A DNA stretch of 64,000 nt from Actinoplanes sp. L3-i22 (lineage in GTDB: Bacteria; Actinomycetota; Actinomycetes; Mycobacteriales; Micromonosporaceae). The stretch covers positions 11,273,501 to 11,337,500 of the forward strand of contig NZ_AP024745.1 of the NCBI RefSeq assembly GCF_019704555.1. Reading direction: 5' to 3'. How positions within the stretch are numbered: position 1 is the first letter of the stretch; every line of letters starts with the position of its first letter. The notes below the pieces were generated by a model. That model was not told the origin of the DNA. It worked only from the letters and a program-made list of their open reading frames with translations, and did no database searches. Of the stretch, positions 26,355 to 37,716 are shown in pieces. Position numbers and translations under genes: made by a program.

Positions 26355-27623
26355 TCAACTCTTGATATACGGGACGCCGTCGGCAGCGGGCGCGCGCACC
26401 CGGCCGACCAGACCGGCCACCGCGATGATCGTCGCCAGGTACGGCAGCATGCTCAGGAACTGGTTCGGCACCGGGCTGTTGATCGCGCTCAGGTAGAACG
26501 CCAGCTTCTGCGCGAAGCCGAAGAACAGCGCCGCCCCGAACGCCCCGATCGGCGTGTACCGGCCGAAGATCAGCGCCGCGAGCGCGATGAACCCGGCGCC
26601 GGCGGTCATGTTCTTGGTGAAGCTACCGGTCGCGACGAGCGTGAAGTACGCCCCGCCGAGGCCCGCCACCACGCCGCCGAGCAGCACGTTCATATACCGC
26701 AGCCCGCGCACCCGGATGCCGACCGTGTCCGCCGCGGTGGGGTGCTCGCCGACCGCCCGGGTCCGCAGCCCCCAGCGGGTCCGGTTGAGCCCGAAGTGAA
26801 TCACCGCGACCAGGATCAGCGCGATCCAGAGCAGCGGGGTGGCGTCGAAGAACACCGGCCCCAGCACCGGGATGTCGGCCAGCCCGGGGATCTTCACGCT
26901 GGGCATCTGCGGCGGCGCGTTGTACTTCATCGCGTCGGGCTGCATCAGCCGCTCGTAGAGGAAGCCGGTGATGCCGAGCGCGAACAGGTTGAGCACGATG
27001 CCGACCACGGTCTGGTCGACCAGGTAGCGGATCGAGAGCACGGCCAGGATCGCCGCGATGATCACACCGCCGATCGCCGCGCTGATCAGGCCGGCCCAGA
27101 CGCTGCCGGCCATCGTGCCGATCAGGGCGCCGGCGAACGCACCCATCAGGAACTGGCCCTCGATCGCGACGTTGACCACGCCGGACCGCTCGCCGAGCAC
27201 CCCGGCCAGCGCGCCCAGCACCAGCGGCAGCGCGAGGTCCATCGTGCCGCTGAGGGTGTCCTCCAGCGACATGAACTGGCCGGCCACCTGCCAGCACAGG
27301 AACGACAGCACGAACGTCACGATGCCGAGCACCAGCAGCGTGTTCGACCAGCGCTTGAGCAGCCCGGCGACGAGCAGGCCACCGGCCACCAGGGTCAGCA
27401 CGCCGAACAGCACCGCGCCGAACTGGCCGTTGATCGAGAGAGCGGCGCCCTCGGCGTCCTGGGTGAGCGTGAACCGGGCGTCCTTGCTCGGCGCGAGTGA
27501 TCCGAACAGCACCGCGGCGAGCGCGCCGAGCACCAGCAGGGCCACGCCGAAACGGCGCTGCCTGGTCCAGAACGGTTCCGGCGCGGCGACCTCGGTCGGC
27601 GCCTCCACAGTCGCGGTCGACAT
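26355..27623 (-). CDS. Nucleoside ABC importer permease 2
   Basis: One of the two membrane subunits of a BMP-type nucleoside importer (NupQ/YufQ-like). The 422-residue protein has about ten hydrophobic segments; typical family stretches are MDLALPLVLGALAGVLGERSG in parts (LGALAGVLGERSGVVN) and the loop AVGEHPTAADTVGIRVRGLR, the contact for the ATPase. The N-terminal 110 residues carry extra hydrophobic helices before the conserved core. Start ATG 27623 has AGGA seven bases upstream, inside the end of the preceding permease gene, four bases after its stop. It is the last gene of the importer operon. Confidence 0.92.
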   Translation of the reverse strand: MSTATVEAPTEVAAPEPFWTRQRRFGVALLVLGALAAVLFGSLAPSKDARFTLTQDAEGAALSINGQFGAVLFGVLTLVAGGLLVAGLLKRWSNTLLVLGIVTFVLSFLCWQVAGQFMSLEDTLSGTMDLALPLVLGALAGVLGERSGVVNVAIEGQFLMGAFAGALIGTMAGSVWAGLISAAIGGVIIAAILAVLSIRYLVDQTVVGIVLNLFALGITGFLYERLMQPDAMKYNAPPQMPSVKIPGLADIPVLGPVFFDATPLLWIALILVAVIHFGLNRTRWGLRTRAVGEHPTAADTVGIRVRGLRYMNVLLGGVVAGLGGAYFTLVATGSFTKNMTAGAGFIALAALIFGRYTPIGAFGAALFFGFAQKLAFYLSAINSPVPNQFLSMLPYLATIIAVAGLVGRVRAPAADGVPYIKS

Positions 27624-27627
27624 GTCC

Positions 27628-28883
27628 TCAGCCCTTCGCCGGAGAGACGCCGAGCCCGGCGGCGCGGGCGGCACGAAGTTGGAAGATCGCTTTCACCAGG
27701 GCGGGGGCGGCGATGAAGATGACGATCAGGGCCTGCAGCACGTTGACCAGCTCGAGCGAGATGCCGGTGAACGACTGCATCCGGTTGCCGCCGGCCCGGA
27801 GCACGCCGAACAGGATCGCGGCGAGCAGGGTGCCCCACGGGCGGTTCCGGCCGAGCAGGGCGACCAGCAGGCCGTCGAAGCCGATGTTGCCGGCCACCGA
27901 GGGGGTCAGGGCGTACGCCGTACCCAGCACCTGGGTCGCGCCACCGAGCCCGGCGAGACCACCGGCCACCGCCATCAGCAGCGTGTACGTCTTGGCCACG
28001 CTGATCCCGGCGGTCCGCGCGGCGTGCGGGTTCGCGCCCACCGCGCGCAGCTCGAAGCCGAACGCCGACCGGTTCAGCAGCCAGGCCACCCCGGCGGTGA
28101 CCAGCACCGCGAGGATGATGCCCAGGTGCACCCGGAGCACGCCGCCGAACGACGGCAGCTGCGCGGACTCGGCGACCACCTTGCTGATCGCGTCGGTCCG
28201 GCCGGGCTGCTGGATGCCCTTCTGGATGACCAGCCAGGCCAGGAGCAGGCCGGCGGTGTAGTTGAGCATGATCGTGGTGATCACCTCGTGGGCGCCGGTC
28301 CGGGCCTTGAGCAGGCCGGGCAGGAAGCCCCAGAGGGCGCCGCCGAGCGCGCCGGCGACCAGCGCCACGAGCAGGTTGAGCACGATCGGCAGGCCGAACG
28401 TGAAGCCGGCGATCCCGGCCGCGATGCAGCCGAGCACCGCCTGGCCCTGGGCGCCGATGTTGAACAGGCCGCCGCGGAACGCCAGCGAGACCGACAGGCC
28501 GGTGAAGACCAGCGGCGCGGCGTAGGTCAGCGTCTCGGAGATCGGGGCGAACGCGTTCTGCCAGGTGCCGGTCCCGGAGAACCAGGCGTTGATCGCCTCC
28601 GGGTCGCCGAGCGAACCCTTGAGCAGGTCGGAGTAGGCCGAGTAGATCAGCGTCCAGCTGGCGTCGAGCGCGTCGCCGGGCCGGGCGGTGAAGTAGCTGA
28701 ACTTCGCCAGCACCGCCGAGTCGGAGACCACGATCAGCACCGCGCCGATGAGCACAGCCAGTACGATCGAGAGGACCGTGACGGTGACGCTGTTGGACGA
28801 CCAGAGGTTGCGTACGAAGACGCTGAGGAACGTCTCCTTCTCGGCCGGTTCCTTCTCCTTGACCGGTTCCTTGGTCTCGGCGG

Positions 28884-28887
<4 letters not shown>
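27628..28887 (-). CDS. Nucleoside ABC importer permease 1
   Basis: The first membrane subunit of the nucleoside importer (NupP/YufP-like), 419 residues. A charged N-terminal segment (MTAETKEPVKEKEPAEK) precedes a membrane core with FTGLSVSLAFRGGLFNIGAQ, ARTGAHEVITTIMLN and the cytoplasmic loop AVGANPHAARTAGISV that docks on the ATPase. The start is GTG 28887, which overlaps the ATPase stop (GTGA) and has GAGGAG upstream; the frame remains open far upstream only as a shadow of the ATPase gene. Order of genes: binding protein, ATPase, permease 1, permease 2. Confidence 0.92.
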
Positions 28888-30407
<1,520 letters not shown>

Positions 30408-30455
30408 CGGAATCTCCCCGACGTCGGTTGCTGGCCTGGTGGACGGTTAATGCGA

Positions 30456-30499
30456 GCCGCCGCGCGGCCACCGGTGCGAGCCGGTGGCCGAGCGGCGGC
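30456..30499 (-). terminator. Long hairpin between binding-protein and ATPase genes
   Basis: Arms 30456-30474 and 30481-30499 pair over 19 bases with one mismatch around a TGCGAG loop. It sits after the lipoprotein stop (30520) and before the ATPase start. Such a hairpin can protect the upstream message or reduce readthrough, giving more binding protein than transporter. Confidence 0.75.
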
Positions 30500-30519
30500 C
30501 GAATGCTACTACCGGAAGG

Positions 30520-31617
30520 TCACTTCGGTGCGCTGGCCGACTCGGCCTTGACCGTTCCGCTGATGATGTCCTTCGTGAGCTGGTCGATCTCGGTCTTCAG
30601 CGTCGCGTCGACCTTGCTGTCGAACTGGTTGTACGGCGCGAGGCTGACACCCTTGTTCTCCAGCGTGCCGATGTAGCCCGGGGTGGCGGAGAGCTTCTCG
30701 CCCTTGGCGCCCAGCACCACGGACTCCTTGACCGCCTCTTCGACGTTCTTGACGACCGTGCTGAGGAAGACGTCGCAGTACTGCGCGGCGCTCTTGCAGC
30801 CGTCCTGGTCGACCCAGATGACCGAGACCTTGCCGGACGAGTCCTTGGCGACCTGGGCGGTGCCCAGGCCGGTGCCGCCGGCGACCGGCAGGATCACGTC
30901 GGCGCCCTGCGAGACCAGGGTCTGGGTGATCGTCTTGCCCTTGTTCTGGTCGATGAAGCTGTCGGCGAAGGTGCCGTTCTGCTTCGCCTTGTCCCAGCCC
31001 AGGACCGTGACGGTCTTGCCCTTCTTCTGGTTGTAGTAGGCGACGCCGTCGGCGAAGCCGTCCATGAAGATGGTGACCGGGGCGATCTTCAGACCGCCGT
31101 ACGTGCCGACCTTGCCGGACTTCGAGTAGCCCGCGGCCAGGTAGCCGGCGAGGAACGCCGCCTGCTGGGTGGCGAACTGCATCGGGTAGACGTTGGCGCC
31201 GGAGCTGCCGCTGTCCACGATGGCGAACTGCGAGCTCGCGCTCTCGGTCGCGACCTTCTTGGTGGCGTCACCCATCAGGCCGCCGACCGCGAGGATGTAG
31301 TCGCACTTCTGGGTCACGAAGTTCCGCAGACCCGGCTCGTAGTCGGCCTCGGAGGACGAGGAGACGTACTTCGGGTCGACGTTGCTCGCCTCGGCCTTGG
31401 CACCCTGGATGCCGGCCCACGCCGAAGCGTTGAACGACTTGTCGTCGATGCCACCGGTGTCGGTGACCATGCAGGCCTTGTATGCCGCGGCGGTAGCAGC
31501 CGAGCTGGCGCCGCCGGTCGGGGTGTCCGCCGGGGCGTCACCACAAGCGGCGGCTGCGAGCGTCAGCCCACCTGCCGCGAGAATCGCCACGATCCGCTTC
31601 CCACGTACTGGGCGCAA
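30520..31617 (-). CDS. BMP-family nucleoside-binding lipoprotein
   Basis: Extracellular substrate receptor of the nucleoside importer, related to PnrA/Med and BmpA. The 365-residue precursor has a basic N terminus (RPVRGKR), a hydrophobic stretch, and a lipobox LAAAAC with Cys25 as the lipidated residue. The mature part begins with a Ser/Thr/Ala linker, then CMVTDTGGIDDKSFNASAW, the diagnostic BMP motif, and later ILPVAGGTGLGT and VIWVDQDG. The start is TTG 31617, supported by AAGGAGGGCGTC immediately before it. Placement at the head of an importer operon next to cdd and deoA favours nucleosides, rather than purine bases, as ligands. Confidence 0.94.
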   Translation of the reverse strand: MRPVRGKRIVAILAAGGLTLAAAACGDAPADTPTGGASSAATAAAYKACMVTDTGGIDDKSFNASAWAGIQGAKAEASNVDPKYVSSSSEADYEPGLRNFVTQKCDYILAVGGLMGDATKKVATESASSQFAIVDSGSSGANVYPMQFATQQAAFLAGYLAAGYSKSGKVGTYGGLKIAPVTIFMDGFADGVAYYNQKKGKTVTVLGWDKAKQNGTFADSFIDQNKGKTITQTLVSQGADVILPVAGGTGLGTAQVAKDSSGKVSVIWVDQDGCKSAAQYCDVFLSTVVKNVEEAVKESVVLGAKGEKLSATPGYIGTLENKGVSLAPYNQFDSKVDATLKTEIDQLTKDIISGTVKAESASAPK

Positions 31618-31874
31618 GACGCCCTCCTTCCACTGCTCACCGACACTCTCGGTGGGTCTCAGGTCGGCAGCGTAGCTGCGGTCCAGGTACCCGGCAGGCG
31701 TTCGGTACGGACTGTTGGCGCACCGTTATCGCGCCGCAATCACCAGGGCTTTTGCCTGCCGCTTTAGGTGGGTTCACAGGGGAATTGTCACGTGGGCGCG
31801 TAACCCAGGATTAATCTTCGGCGCCGGACAACCCCCGCCGATAACGGTTCGTCTCGATTGCGGTCACCGTTTGG

Positions 31875-32111
31875 TCACGACGGCTTCTTCGGTGCGGCCC
31901 GCCACGCCCTGACGCCCAGGACCCCGACCGTCGTCCCGATGATCAGGGACGCCCCGATCAGCAGCGCGTGCACCCACAGGAACGCCGTCGGCGTGTTCCC
32001 GTCGAACGCGCGGTCGTCGTTGTAGATCGCCAGGCCGAACCGGGGCCAGATCACCCACGTCCACACCCCGACCGCCACCAGGAACCCCGCCCACCGCCGT
32101 GTGATCACCAC
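31875..32111 (-). CDS. Small SCO4848-like membrane protein
   Basis: A 78-residue protein with two membrane helices: FLVAVGVWTWVIW (about 10-22) and HALLIGASLIIGTTVGVLGV (about 48-67), separated by a polar loop with NDDRAFDGNTPTAFLWVH. This layout matches the SCO4848 family of actinobacterial membrane proteins, whose function is not known. The start is GTG, with a second GTG directly after it, and no clear ribosome site. It is the last of five leftward genes starting with trpS, 22 bases after the preceding stop. Confidence 0.75.
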   Translation of the reverse strand: MVITRRWAGFLVAVGVWTWVIWPRFGLAIYNDDRAFDGNTPTAFLWVHALLIGASLIIGTTVGVLGVRAWRAAPKKPS

Positions 32112-32133
32112 GGCGACGAGTATCGCAGCGCCC

Positions 32134-32532
32134 TCAGCGGGCCAGCCGGGCGGCTATCCGGCGCCAGCCGTCGTGCACCTGCGCCGGCTCCGGGGTCGGC
32201 GGCGGCGGCCCGCCGGCGCTCGGCTCGGCGCGCAGGTCGTCGGCCGGGGCGGTGTCGTCCTCGGCCAGCGCCCGGGCCGCCTCGATCTCGGTGCGGATCG
32301 CGTCCGCGGAGTCCAGCGGGTACATCGGCTCGACCACGGCCATCAGGTCGTCGTCGGCGACCACGGCGCGCGCGAGGGCGATGGCGTGGTCCCTTTCGTA
32401 CGGTCCGCAGACGACCGGATCCCAGCCCTCCCGGTCGCCGAGCGAGCCGATGGTGATCACCCACGGCGCGTCGGTCAGCGGTGAGCCGGGTGGCAGATGC
32501 AGCGTGACGAGAGTCCCCACGCGAGACATCAT
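32134..32532 (-). CDS. Conserved hypothetical protein
   Basis: A 132-residue protein I cannot assign. The N-terminal half looks folded (VGTLVTLHLPPGSP, WVITIGSLGDREGWDPVVCGP) with a helix YERDHAIALARAVVAD; the C-terminal third is proline/alanine-rich and ends in a short basic helix WRRIAARLAR. The ATG at 32532 overlaps the stop of the upstream BrkB-like gene, and a second ATG follows directly. Translational coupling suggests a role with that membrane protein, but nothing specific can be said. Confidence 0.7.
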   Translation of the reverse strand: MMSRVGTLVTLHLPPGSPLTDAPWVITIGSLGDREGWDPVVCGPYERDHAIALARAVVADDDLMAVVEPMYPLDSADAIRTEIEAARALAEDDTAPADDLRAEPSAGGPPPPTPEPAQVHDGWRRIAARLAR

Positions 32533-33449
32533 CGCGGGCGGGCGTCCCGGATCCAGAGGTTTTGCCCCACCGGAGCGGTTTTATCGTCAGCCGACAGGTC
32601 CACCACCCGCCCGTGCGGGCTGGTCGCCGCCCAGGCCGCGCCGAACAGCAGCAGCTGGTGGAAGACGTACAGGTAGACCAGCGCGCCGACGGCCGAGCCG
32701 ACCAGGCCGTACGCCGGGTTGCGCTGGACCATCGCGACGAACGTCTTGCCCACCGTGTTGAGCAGCATCAGTCCGATCGCGACCTGCAGCACCGGCGGCG
32801 CCATCCGCCGCACGGTCATCCGCAGCCGCGGCACGGCGGCCAGCAGCGCCGCCGCCAGCAGCATGTTCACCCCGAGGGTGAGGATCAGGCTGACCACCGC
32901 CAGGGTGTTCTGGAAGCCGCCGTCGGCCAGCCAGTCGAGCAGCGCCTCCAGGCCGTAGACGGCCAGTTGGGTGAGCGTCAGCAGGATCAGCACGGCGATC
33001 AGCACCCCGAGGTCGACCGCCTGCCGGATGCCGAAGTAGCCGGGCTGCTCGCGCAGCCGCCAGATGTGCCGCTGCGAGGAGCGGATCGCCTCCACCCAGC
33101 CGATGCCGGTGAAGGTCAGCCCGAGGATGCCGACGATCCCGACGGTCTTCTTGCTGTCCAGGATCGCCTGCACGTCGAGGAACGGCAGGTTCTGCCGGAG
33201 GAAGTCGTGCACCAGATCGAAGAGCTGGGTGTTGCTGGTCAGCAGGAACCCGAAGATCGAGTAGCCGATCAGCAGCAGCGCGAACACCGCGAAAAAGCCG
33301 TAGTACGCGCTGGCCGCGGCGAGCCGGCCACCCTGGACGCCCTCGTACCGCAGCAGCGCCCGGCACAGGTGGTCGAAGTAGCGGGAGCGGTACCGCACTT
33401 CCATGATCCGGGCCGCGACCGCGTCATACGCCCGATCGATAGGGTTCAC
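32529..33449 (-). CDS. YihY/BrkB-family inner membrane protein
   Basis: A 306-residue integral membrane protein of the YihY/BrkB family, with about six transmembrane helices between residues 45 and 285. Family features are GGRLAAASAYYGFFAVFALLL near 40-60, the loop WRLREQPGYFGIRQAVDLG near 130, and the final AYGLVGSAVGALVYLYV helix. Although the family was once annotated as ribonuclease BN, that assignment was withdrawn; its real function is unknown, possibly transport. The start is GTG 33449. It follows the RNA ligase-like gene by 21 bases and precedes a coupled hypothetical gene. Confidence 0.88.
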   Translation of the reverse strand: MNPIDRAYDAVAARIMEVRYRSRYFDHLCRALLRYEGVQGGRLAAASAYYGFFAVFALLLIGYSIFGFLLTSNTQLFDLVHDFLRQNLPFLDVQAILDSKKTVGIVGILGLTFTGIGWVEAIRSSQRHIWRLREQPGYFGIRQAVDLGVLIAVLILLTLTQLAVYGLEALLDWLADGGFQNTLAVVSLILTLGVNMLLAAALLAAVPRLRMTVRRMAPPVLQVAIGLMLLNTVGKTFVAMVQRNPAYGLVGSAVGALVYLYVFHQLLLFGAAWAATSPHGRVVDLSADDKTAPVGQNLWIRDARPR

Positions 33450-33470
33450 CGCGCGACCGTAGCCGACGGA

Positions 33471-34001
33471 TCAGCCACCGAGGGGGAAGTCACGCCGGGG
33501 CCGCCACGGGCCCTCGCCACCGTGCGAGAACAGGGTGAACGACGGCACCGGGAACCGGCAGGAGAATCCGGCCAGGTCGTCGAAGACCGCGTCGAGCGCC
33601 TCCGGCGCCACGTCCTGCGCCACCGTGACGTGCGGGTGGTACGGGAACCGGCTGTCCCGGTGGATGTCGGCGGACCTGGTGATCGCCTCGGCAAGCAGCT
33701 CACACTCGCTGATACCCATCGCCAGGCTGACGAACACCACCTCGGTGATCGGCCGGAACGTGCCGGTCCCGCGCAGGTGGACGGTGAACGGCGGCTGCGC
33801 CGACGCGATCGCCTCGAGGTGCTTCTCCACCGCCGGCAGCGCGTCCGTGTCCACCTCGGTCGGCCCGAGCAGGGTGACGTGCGCCGGCGTCCAGGCGGCC
33901 TGCGGGTCGCCGGCCTCCGCGCGCCGGCGGGTCAGCGCCGAGCCCCAGGGCTCCGGGATGTCGATCGCCACGCCGATACGCGTGCGAGCCGGATCACCCA
34001 C
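33471..34001 (-). CDS. 2'-5' RNA ligase superfamily protein (2H phosphoesterase fold)
   Basis: A 176-residue member of the 2H superfamily. Both catalytic HxT motifs are present: HVTLLG (about 41-46) and HVTVAQ (about 124-129), placed symmetrically as the fold requires. Bacterial members act as RNA 2',3'-cyclic phosphodiesterases or reversible 2'-5' ligases in vitro; the physiological substrate is unknown. The start is GTG five bases after the trpS stop, so the two are co-transcribed. Association with a tRNA synthetase hints at RNA end-processing, which is only inference. Confidence 0.85.
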   Translation of the reverse strand: MGDPARTRIGVAIDIPEPWGSALTRRRAEAGDPQAAWTPAHVTLLGPTEVDTDALPAVEKHLEAIASAQPPFTVHLRGTGTFRPITEVVFVSLAMGISECELLAEAITRSADIHRDSRFPYHPHVTVAQDVAPEALDAVFDDLAGFSCRFPVPSFTLFSHGGEGPWRPRRDFPLGG

Positions 34002-34006
34002 CGGGG

Positions 34007-35138
<1,132 letters not shown>

Positions 35139-35211
35139 CGCCATTGCTGGGCTAGCCCCGCCGCGGAAAACAAAAGGTCAACCCGCGAATGTGAAGAAAG
35201 GGCCTCTCCCC

Positions 35212-36186
35212 GTGAAATTGCTCGTCACCGGCGGCGCCGGATACGTGGGCAGCGTGACCAGCCGGCTGCTGCTCGACGCCGGCCACGAGGTCGTGGTGCT
35301 GGACAACCTGCGCACCGGCTTCCGCGAGGCGGTCGCCCCGGACGCCACCTTCGTCCAGGCGGACATCGCCGACGCCGCCCAGGTGCTCACCCCGGACGCC
35401 GGCTTCGACGCGGTGCTGCACTTCGCCGGGCTGATCGCGGCCGGCGAGTCGATGGCCAAGCCCGAGCTCTACTGGCACGAGAACGTGGTGAAGTCGCTGG
35501 CCCTGCTGGACGCGATCCGCGCCGCCCGGGTCCCGCGGGTGATCTTCTCGTCCACCGCCGCGGTCTACGGCAACCCGGTCGAGATCCCGATCAGCGAGAC
35601 CGCCGCCAAGGCGCCGACCAGCACGTACGGGTCGACCAAGCTGACCTTCGACCTGGCGCTGACCTCCGAGACGTTCGCGCACAACCTGGCCGCGGTGTCG
35701 CTGCGCTACTTCAACGTGGCCGGGGCGTACATCGCCGACGGCCACGAGATCGGCGAGCGGCACGACCCGGAGACGCACCTGATCCCGATCACCCTGCAGG
35801 CCGCCGCCGGCAAGCGGGACAAGCTGCAGCTCTTCGGCGACGACTACCCGACGCCGGACGGCACCTGCGTGCGCGACTACATCCACGTGGCGGACCTGGC
35901 CCGGGCGCACCTGCTCGCGCTGGAGGCCGGCACCCCGGGCGAGCACAAGATCTACAACCTGGGCAACGGGAACGGCTTCTCCAACAAGCAGGTCGTCGAG
36001 GCGGCCCGCGAGGTCACCGGCGCGGCCATCCCGGTCGAGATCGCCCCCCGCCGCGACGGCGACCCGGCGACGCTCGTCGCGTCTTCCACCCGCGCCCGCG
36101 AGGAGTTGGGCTGGACTCCGGAGAAGAACACCCTCCAGGAGATGATCGGCGACGCCTGGACCTTCTACCGGAAGCACGTGGCATGA
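35212..36186 (+). CDS. galE: UDP-glucose 4-epimerase
   Basis: Interconverts UDP-glucose and UDP-galactose. The 324-residue short-chain dehydrogenase-type protein opens with LLVTGGAGYVGSVTSRLLL (about 3-21), the NAD-binding site, then HFAGLIAAGESM, FSSTAAVYGNP with the catalytic Ser/Thr, and YGSTK (near 143) with the YxxxK pair. The start is GTG 35212, with AAAGGG upstream; a longer frame beginning at 35134 lacks homology. galK starts inside its stop codon (ATGA). Besides galactose use, the enzyme would feed UDP-galactose to the surface glycosyltransferases in this window. Confidence 0.95.
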   Translation: MKLLVTGGAGYVGSVTSRLLLDAGHEVVVLDNLRTGFREAVAPDATFVQADIADAAQVLTPDAGFDAVLHFAGLIAAGESMAKPELYWHENVVKSLALLDAIRAARVPRVIFSSTAAVYGNPVEIPISETAAKAPTSTYGSTKLTFDLALTSETFAHNLAAVSLRYFNVAGAYIADGHEIGERHDPETHLIPITLQAAAGKRDKLQLFGDDYPTPDGTCVRDYIHVADLARAHLLALEAGTPGEHKIYNLGNGNGFSNKQVVEAAREVTGAAIPVEIAPRRDGDPATLVASSTRAREELGWTPEKNTLQEMIGDAWTFYRKHVA

Positions 36187-37325
36187 GCGTCGAAGATCAA
36201 GCCCGGAAGAACTTCATTGCGACGTACGGCGTGGAGCCGGCCGGCCTCTGGGCGGCTCCCGGCCGGGTCAACCTGATCGGCGAGCACACCGACTACAACG
36301 ACGGCTTCGTGCTGCCCTTCGCCCTGCCGCAGCGCACCGTCGCCGCGGTCGGCCCGTCCCCGGACGGCACCTGGTCGGTCAGCTCCACCCTGGCCCCCGA
36401 ACCGGTGACGTTCGGTGTCACCGAGCCGGGTGAGGTGACCGGCTGGGGGGCGTACGTCGCCGGCGTGATCTGGGCGCTGCGCGAGGCCGGCTTCGAGCCG
36501 CCCGCGGTGCGCATCGCGATCGACTCCGAGGTGCCGCTCGGCTCCGGCCTGTCGTCCTCGGCCGCGCTGGAGTCCTCGGTGCTCACCGCGCTGATCGACC
36601 TGGGCGGGCTGGACGTGCCGCTGGAGCGGCGCCCGGCGATCGCCCAGCGCGCCGAGAACCTGTACGTCGGCGCGCCCACCGGCATCCTCGACCAGTCCGC
36701 GTCGATCCGCTGCGAGGCCGGCCGGGCGCTGTTCCTGGACTGCCGCTCGTACGCGATCGAGCAGATCCCGTTCGACCTGGCCGCCGCCGGCCTGGCCATC
36801 CTGGTGATCAACAGCAACGCCCCGCACCAGCACGTCGACGGGGAGTACGGTGCCCGCCGCAAGAGCTGCGAGGAGTCCGCCGCGATCCTCGGGGTGCCGG
36901 CGCTGCGCGACATCGCCGTCGACGACCTGCCGGCCGCCCTGGACCGGCTCGGCGACGAGGTGCTGCGCAAGCGCACCCGGCACATCGTCACCGAGAACCA
37001 GCGCGTGCTGGACACCGTGGCGCTGCTCCGCGACGGCCGGGTCCGCGACATCGGCCCGCTGCTGACCGCCTCGCACGCCTCGATGCGCGACGACTTCGAG
37101 ATCACCGTCGCCCAGGTCGACCTCGCGGTCGAGACGGCCCTGTCGGCCGGCGCCCACGGCGCCCGGATGACCGGCGGCGGCTTCGGCGGCTGCGTGCTGG
37201 CCCTGATCGACACGGCCCGGGCCGACGAGACCGCCGCCGCGGTCGCCGCCGCCTACGCCGAGCACGGCTTCACCGCCCCGACGAGCTGGGTCGCGGTCGC
37301 CGGCCCGGGCGCCACCAAGCTCTGA
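36183..37325 (+). CDS. galK: Galactokinase
   Basis: Phosphorylates galactose at C1 with ATP. The 380-residue GHMP kinase has PGRVNLIGEHTDYNDGFVLP (about 20-39), the galactokinase signature, PLGSGLSSSAALE (about 119-131) as the phosphate loop, and TGGGFGGCVLAL (near 327) close to the C terminus. It is coupled to galE by a four-base overlap. No galT is present in the window, so the Leloir pathway would need a uridylyltransferase elsewhere. The operon ends in nested hairpins. Confidence 0.96.
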   Translation: MSVEDQARKNFIATYGVEPAGLWAAPGRVNLIGEHTDYNDGFVLPFALPQRTVAAVGPSPDGTWSVSSTLAPEPVTFGVTEPGEVTGWGAYVAGVIWALREAGFEPPAVRIAIDSEVPLGSGLSSSAALESSVLTALIDLGGLDVPLERRPAIAQRAENLYVGAPTGILDQSASIRCEAGRALFLDCRSYAIEQIPFDLAAAGLAILVINSNAPHQHVDGEYGARRKSCEESAAILGVPALRDIAVDDLPAALDRLGDEVLRKRTRHIVTENQRVLDTVALLRDGRVRDIGPLLTASHASMRDDFEITVAQVDLAVETALSAGAHGARMTGGGFGGCVLALIDTARADETAAAVAAAYAEHGFTAPTSWVAVAGPGATKL

Positions 37326-37332
37326 CCCCACC

Positions 37333-37430
37333 CCCGGCCGCGCCTCGCGGCACTCGGCTGGTGCTCAGGGCTGCCTCGGGATGCCGAAGGCAGCCCTGAG
37401 CACCGGCCGGGACCGGGAGGCGCGGCCGGG
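37333..37430 (+). terminator. Nested double inverted repeat after galK
   Basis: An inner perfect 16-base stem (37360-37375 with 37389-37404) lies inside an outer perfect 13-base stem (37333-37345 with 37418-37430). Starting eight bases after the galK stop, it probably terminates the gal operon, but the two-layer design is unusual. Confidence 0.75.
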
Positions 37431-37704
37431 CCGGGACCACGGGCCGGGCTCGCGTGGGTCCTTTGAAACCGCAACCACCCGCGGACGTCGCCCTGGAGGG
37501 CCTCGCGTTCTGGGCGCCCCGCGCCCTGCGAGGCCCGGAAGGGTCCCCGCGGGAGCGACGATCAGTTATTGGCCGCAGCGTGGGCAATATTGAATGTGAT
37601 CTTTGGGAAGCGGCCGGAACCTGGCGGATCGGCCCTCCCCCACCTGGCCTTTCGCCCGATCACCCGCAGGAGCGAGGCCTTCGGCTCCGGGCCGGGAGCG
37701 CGGT

Positions 37705-37710
37705 TATGGT
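37705..37710 (+). promoter_or_regulatory. Candidate leaderless -10 of STAS/ATPase gene
   Basis: TATGGT is followed by six bases and the ATG. No ribosome site of normal strength precedes this start. Confidence 0.4.
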
Positions 37711-37716
37711 GGCGGC

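Larger units (their letters stand above)
37326..37716. other. 391-base noncoding region after galK
   Basis: No credible gene. It holds a large nested hairpin at 37333-37430, then a second hairpin with arms GGGCCTCGC (37498-37506) and GCGAGGCCC (37528-37536), and finally a -10-like TATGGT before the next ATG. The region is otherwise featureless by eye. Confidence 0.65.

Noticed and set aside
32529..33449. Ribonuclease BN.
   Set aside because: That name for YihY-family proteins is obsolete; the sequence is an integral membrane protein without nuclease motifs.
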